A DNA stretch of 64,000 nucleotides from contig JABWDB010000049.1 of NCBI GenBank assembly GCA_019614645.1, positions 620,001-684,000 on the forward strand. Reading direction: 5' to 3'. The notes under the pieces are model-generated. The model was given only the letters and a program-made list of their open reading frames with translations, ran no database searches and was not told the origin of the DNA. Position 1 is the stretch's first letter. Each line of letters begins with the position of its first letter. Below, piece by piece: positions 63,843 through 64,000 of this stretch. Source of the stretch: Stratiolaelaps scimitus. Taxonomy: Eukaryota > Arthropoda > Arachnida > Mesostigmata > Laelapidae. Both the position numbers and the translations under genes were made by a program.

Positions 63843-63993
63843 CTTGTGGGGCATTGTACATTTTGCGCTATTCAACGCGTTCCTAGTGTTGGCGTTGTGG
63901 GCGCATGGACGAGCCAGTTTCGGAGACCCAGGAGTAGTGCCACTACCAAAGACCGACATCGACTTCTCAACTGTATTCCAACTTCAAAATAAT
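63843..63993 (+). CDS. DHHC palmitoyltransferase, second coding exon (gene continues)
   Basis: The exon completes Ser38 and adds 50 residues, giving the second membrane span (about 39-60, LWGIVHFALFNAFLVLALWA) followed by RASFGDPGVVPLPKTDIDF. The DPG motif at residues 66-68, just after the second span, is a hallmark of DHHC acyltransferases, and the VPLP continuation fits the Dnz1/ZDHHC3-7 subgroup. It begins after a pyrimidine-rich acceptor ending ACAG and ends AATAAT before a likely donor, GTGAGC (63994), so the reading frame is intact across the splice. The catalytic Cys-rich DHHC domain, the last two membrane spans and the C-terminus lie beyond the window; activity therefore cannot be judged here. 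Confidence 0.88.
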
Positions 63994-64000
63994 GTGAGCC

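Noticed and set aside
1..64000. CRISPR array, prokaryotic operons or phage-like modules
   Set aside because: No regularly spaced direct repeats and no dense same-strand coding; the DNA is clearly eukaryotic.

Overview
This window is animal nuclear DNA, most likely from an arthropod. The two protein-coding genes resemble arthropod members of their families, one of them is split by spliceosomal GT..AG introns, the tRNA genes are eukaryotic type with Pol III T-tract terminators, and most of the window is non-coding DNA full of AT, CT and triplet microsatellites. A chelicerate or mite is my guess at the lineage; nothing here proves it.

Layout. From 1 to about 41.3 kb I can support no protein gene. 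This part holds tRNA-Lys(CTT) at 6035-6107 (+), tRNA-Arg(ACG) at 7861-7933 (-), blocks of GC-rich triplet-repeat DNA (about 10.0-10.7, 12.2-15.7, 17.5-18.5, 20.2-21.5, 24.8-25.7, 29.0-31.0, 32.6-33.4 and 38.9-39.5 kb), AT-richer stretches between them, and dispersed SINE-like repeats. At 41322-42848 (-) lies an intact, single-exon coding region for an F-box/leucine-rich-repeat protein, the FBXL14 / Partner of paired (Ppa) orthologue. A second, identical tRNA-Arg(ACG) is at 47701-47773 (-). At 56087 (+) a DHHC palmitoyltransferase of the ZDHHC3/7 - Dnz1 type begins. Its first coding exon (56087-56199) is separated by a 7.6 kb intron from the second (63843-63993), and the gene continues past the window with the catalytic DHHC domain out of view.

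The two protein genes are unrelated in function (ubiquitin-ligase substrate choice and protein S-acylation), are 13 kb apart with their 5' ends facing each other, and show no sign of acting together.

The most interesting material is non-coding. There are at least two tRNA-derived or SINE-like repeat families with three copies each, and a third dispersed repeat with two copies. Several long inverted repeats occur, some built around a TA microsatellite, and two of these sit near the two ends of the DHHC intron. A 72 bp hairpin with 23 bp arms lies near 11.65 kb. I see no clear new biological system; the inverted repeats and repeat families are the best leads. Coding exons of unknown genes with short or poorly conserved sequence could be hidden in the non-coding stretches.
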